Assembly (NCBI RefSeq): GCF_007859815.1
Contig: NZ_SJPH01000001.1
Span: forward strand, 1 to 64,000
Direction: 5' to 3'
Length of the DNA: 64,000 nt
From: Botrimarina hoheduenensis
Lineage (GTDB): Bacteria > Planctomycetota > Planctomycetia > Pirellulales > Lacipirellulaceae
Position 1 is the stretch's first letter, and each line of letters starts with the position of its first letter. Below are positions 63,820 through 64,000 of the stretch, piece after piece. The position numbers were made by a program, and so were the translations under genes. The notes under the pieces were generated by a model. That model was not told the origin of the DNA. It was given only the letters and a program-made list of their open reading frames with translations, and made no database searches.

Positions 63820-64000
63820 ATGACAGACACACGCACATCGACAAGCCCGCGCGGCTTCACCCTGGTGGAGCTGCTGGTGGTGATCGCGATCATCGGCATC
63901 CTGGTGGCATTGTTGCTCCCGGCGGTGCAGGCGGCCCGCGAAGCGGCGCGGCGTAACTCCTGCACAAACAATCTCAAGCAACTTGGCTTGGGATGCATGA
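63820..64000 (+). CDS. DUF1559-type prepilin-like protein (partial)
   Basis: The gene starts at ATG 63820 after aaggtga and runs off the window after 60 codons. The type IV prepilin N-terminus is clear: a short basic leader ([12 protein letters not shown]), then [20 protein letters not shown] with the conserved Glu5 after the G/F cleavage site. It continues [20 protein letters not shown], the signature of the large planctomycete DUF1559 pseudopilin family. These proteins are exported by a type II or IV pilus-like machine; their roles are mostly unknown. Confidence 0.95.
   Translation, partial: MTDTRTSTSPRGFTLVELLVVIAIIGILVALLLPAVQAAREAARRNSCTNNLKQLGLGCM

Noticed and set aside
1-64000. CRISPR arrays, prophage or complete insertion sequences
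   Set aside because: No regularly spaced repeats, integrase, transposase or phage structural genes were seen.

Overview
The window reads as chromosomal DNA of a planctomycete, most likely order Pirellulales (Lacipirellulaceae-like). The grounds are high GC with dense coding on both strands, frequent GTG/TTG starts, a DUF1559-type prepilin, several PEP-CTERM proteins (two with dockerin-like repeats), a fused SecDF, a TPR protein ending in RNA polymerase alpha-CTD repeats, and an excisionase-HTH response regulator. This placement is inferred from gene content; no 16S rRNA gene is present.

Layout. 1-5.7 kb: a partial beta-helix-like protein, tRNA-Arg(TCG), a small membrane protein, a TM2-like membrane protein, an NAD-dependent epimerase, a GNAT protein and a fatty acid desaturase. 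5.9-8.5 kb: a ketosynthase-like protein that lacks its catalytic cysteine, then cysH and an Rrf2 regulator. 8.8-17.1 kb: tRNA-Leu(TAA), argG, an ABC-2 double permease, yaaA, a PEP-CTERM matrixin protease, pyrB and a NYN nuclease. 17.4-25.1 kb: a chemosensory operon cheA-cheW-mcp-cheB-cheR. 25.1-27.5 kb: a response regulator, histidine kinase and unknown gene behind a strong promoter and a long leader. 27.6-34.4 kb: mnmG, tag, hisD-hisC and glutamate dehydrogenase. 34.5-38.1 kb: two envelope proteins with secretin-type STN-like domains. 38.2-42 kb: aroF with a candidate attenuator leader, secreted msrA and msrB, a SOUL protein and dodecin. 42.1-47 kb: metH, then a SET-domain protein coupled to a SpeD-like protein. 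47.5-54.3 kb: tRNA-Thr(CGT), the TPR/alpha-CTD protein, and tgt-yajC-secDF. 54.4-60.8 kb: a secreted tyrosine-phosphatase/cytochrome c'-like fusion, then a coupled anmK-GHL10-GHL10 operon opposite a XylR-like regulator. 60.9-64 kb: two tandem PEP-CTERM paralogues and the start of a DUF1559 prepilin.

How genes work together. The che genes encode a complete adapting receptor-kinase pathway in which the only receiver in the cluster is fused to CheA. tgt-yajC-secDF is the classic tRNA-modification/Sec translocon operon. The XylR/AnmK/GHL10 locus looks like regulated turnover of amino-sugar glycan. Sulfur metabolism appears as cysH-rrf2, metH and the Msr pair, but these are not clustered.

Most unusual items: the SET/SpeD-like pair, the phosphatase-cytochrome c' fusion, the aroF leader with mutually exclusive hairpins, the Cys-to-Asp ketosynthase, the STN-domain pair without a secretin, and a tandem duplication at the end of the glutamate dehydrogenase gene. 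No CRISPR array, prophage or intact insertion sequence was seen.
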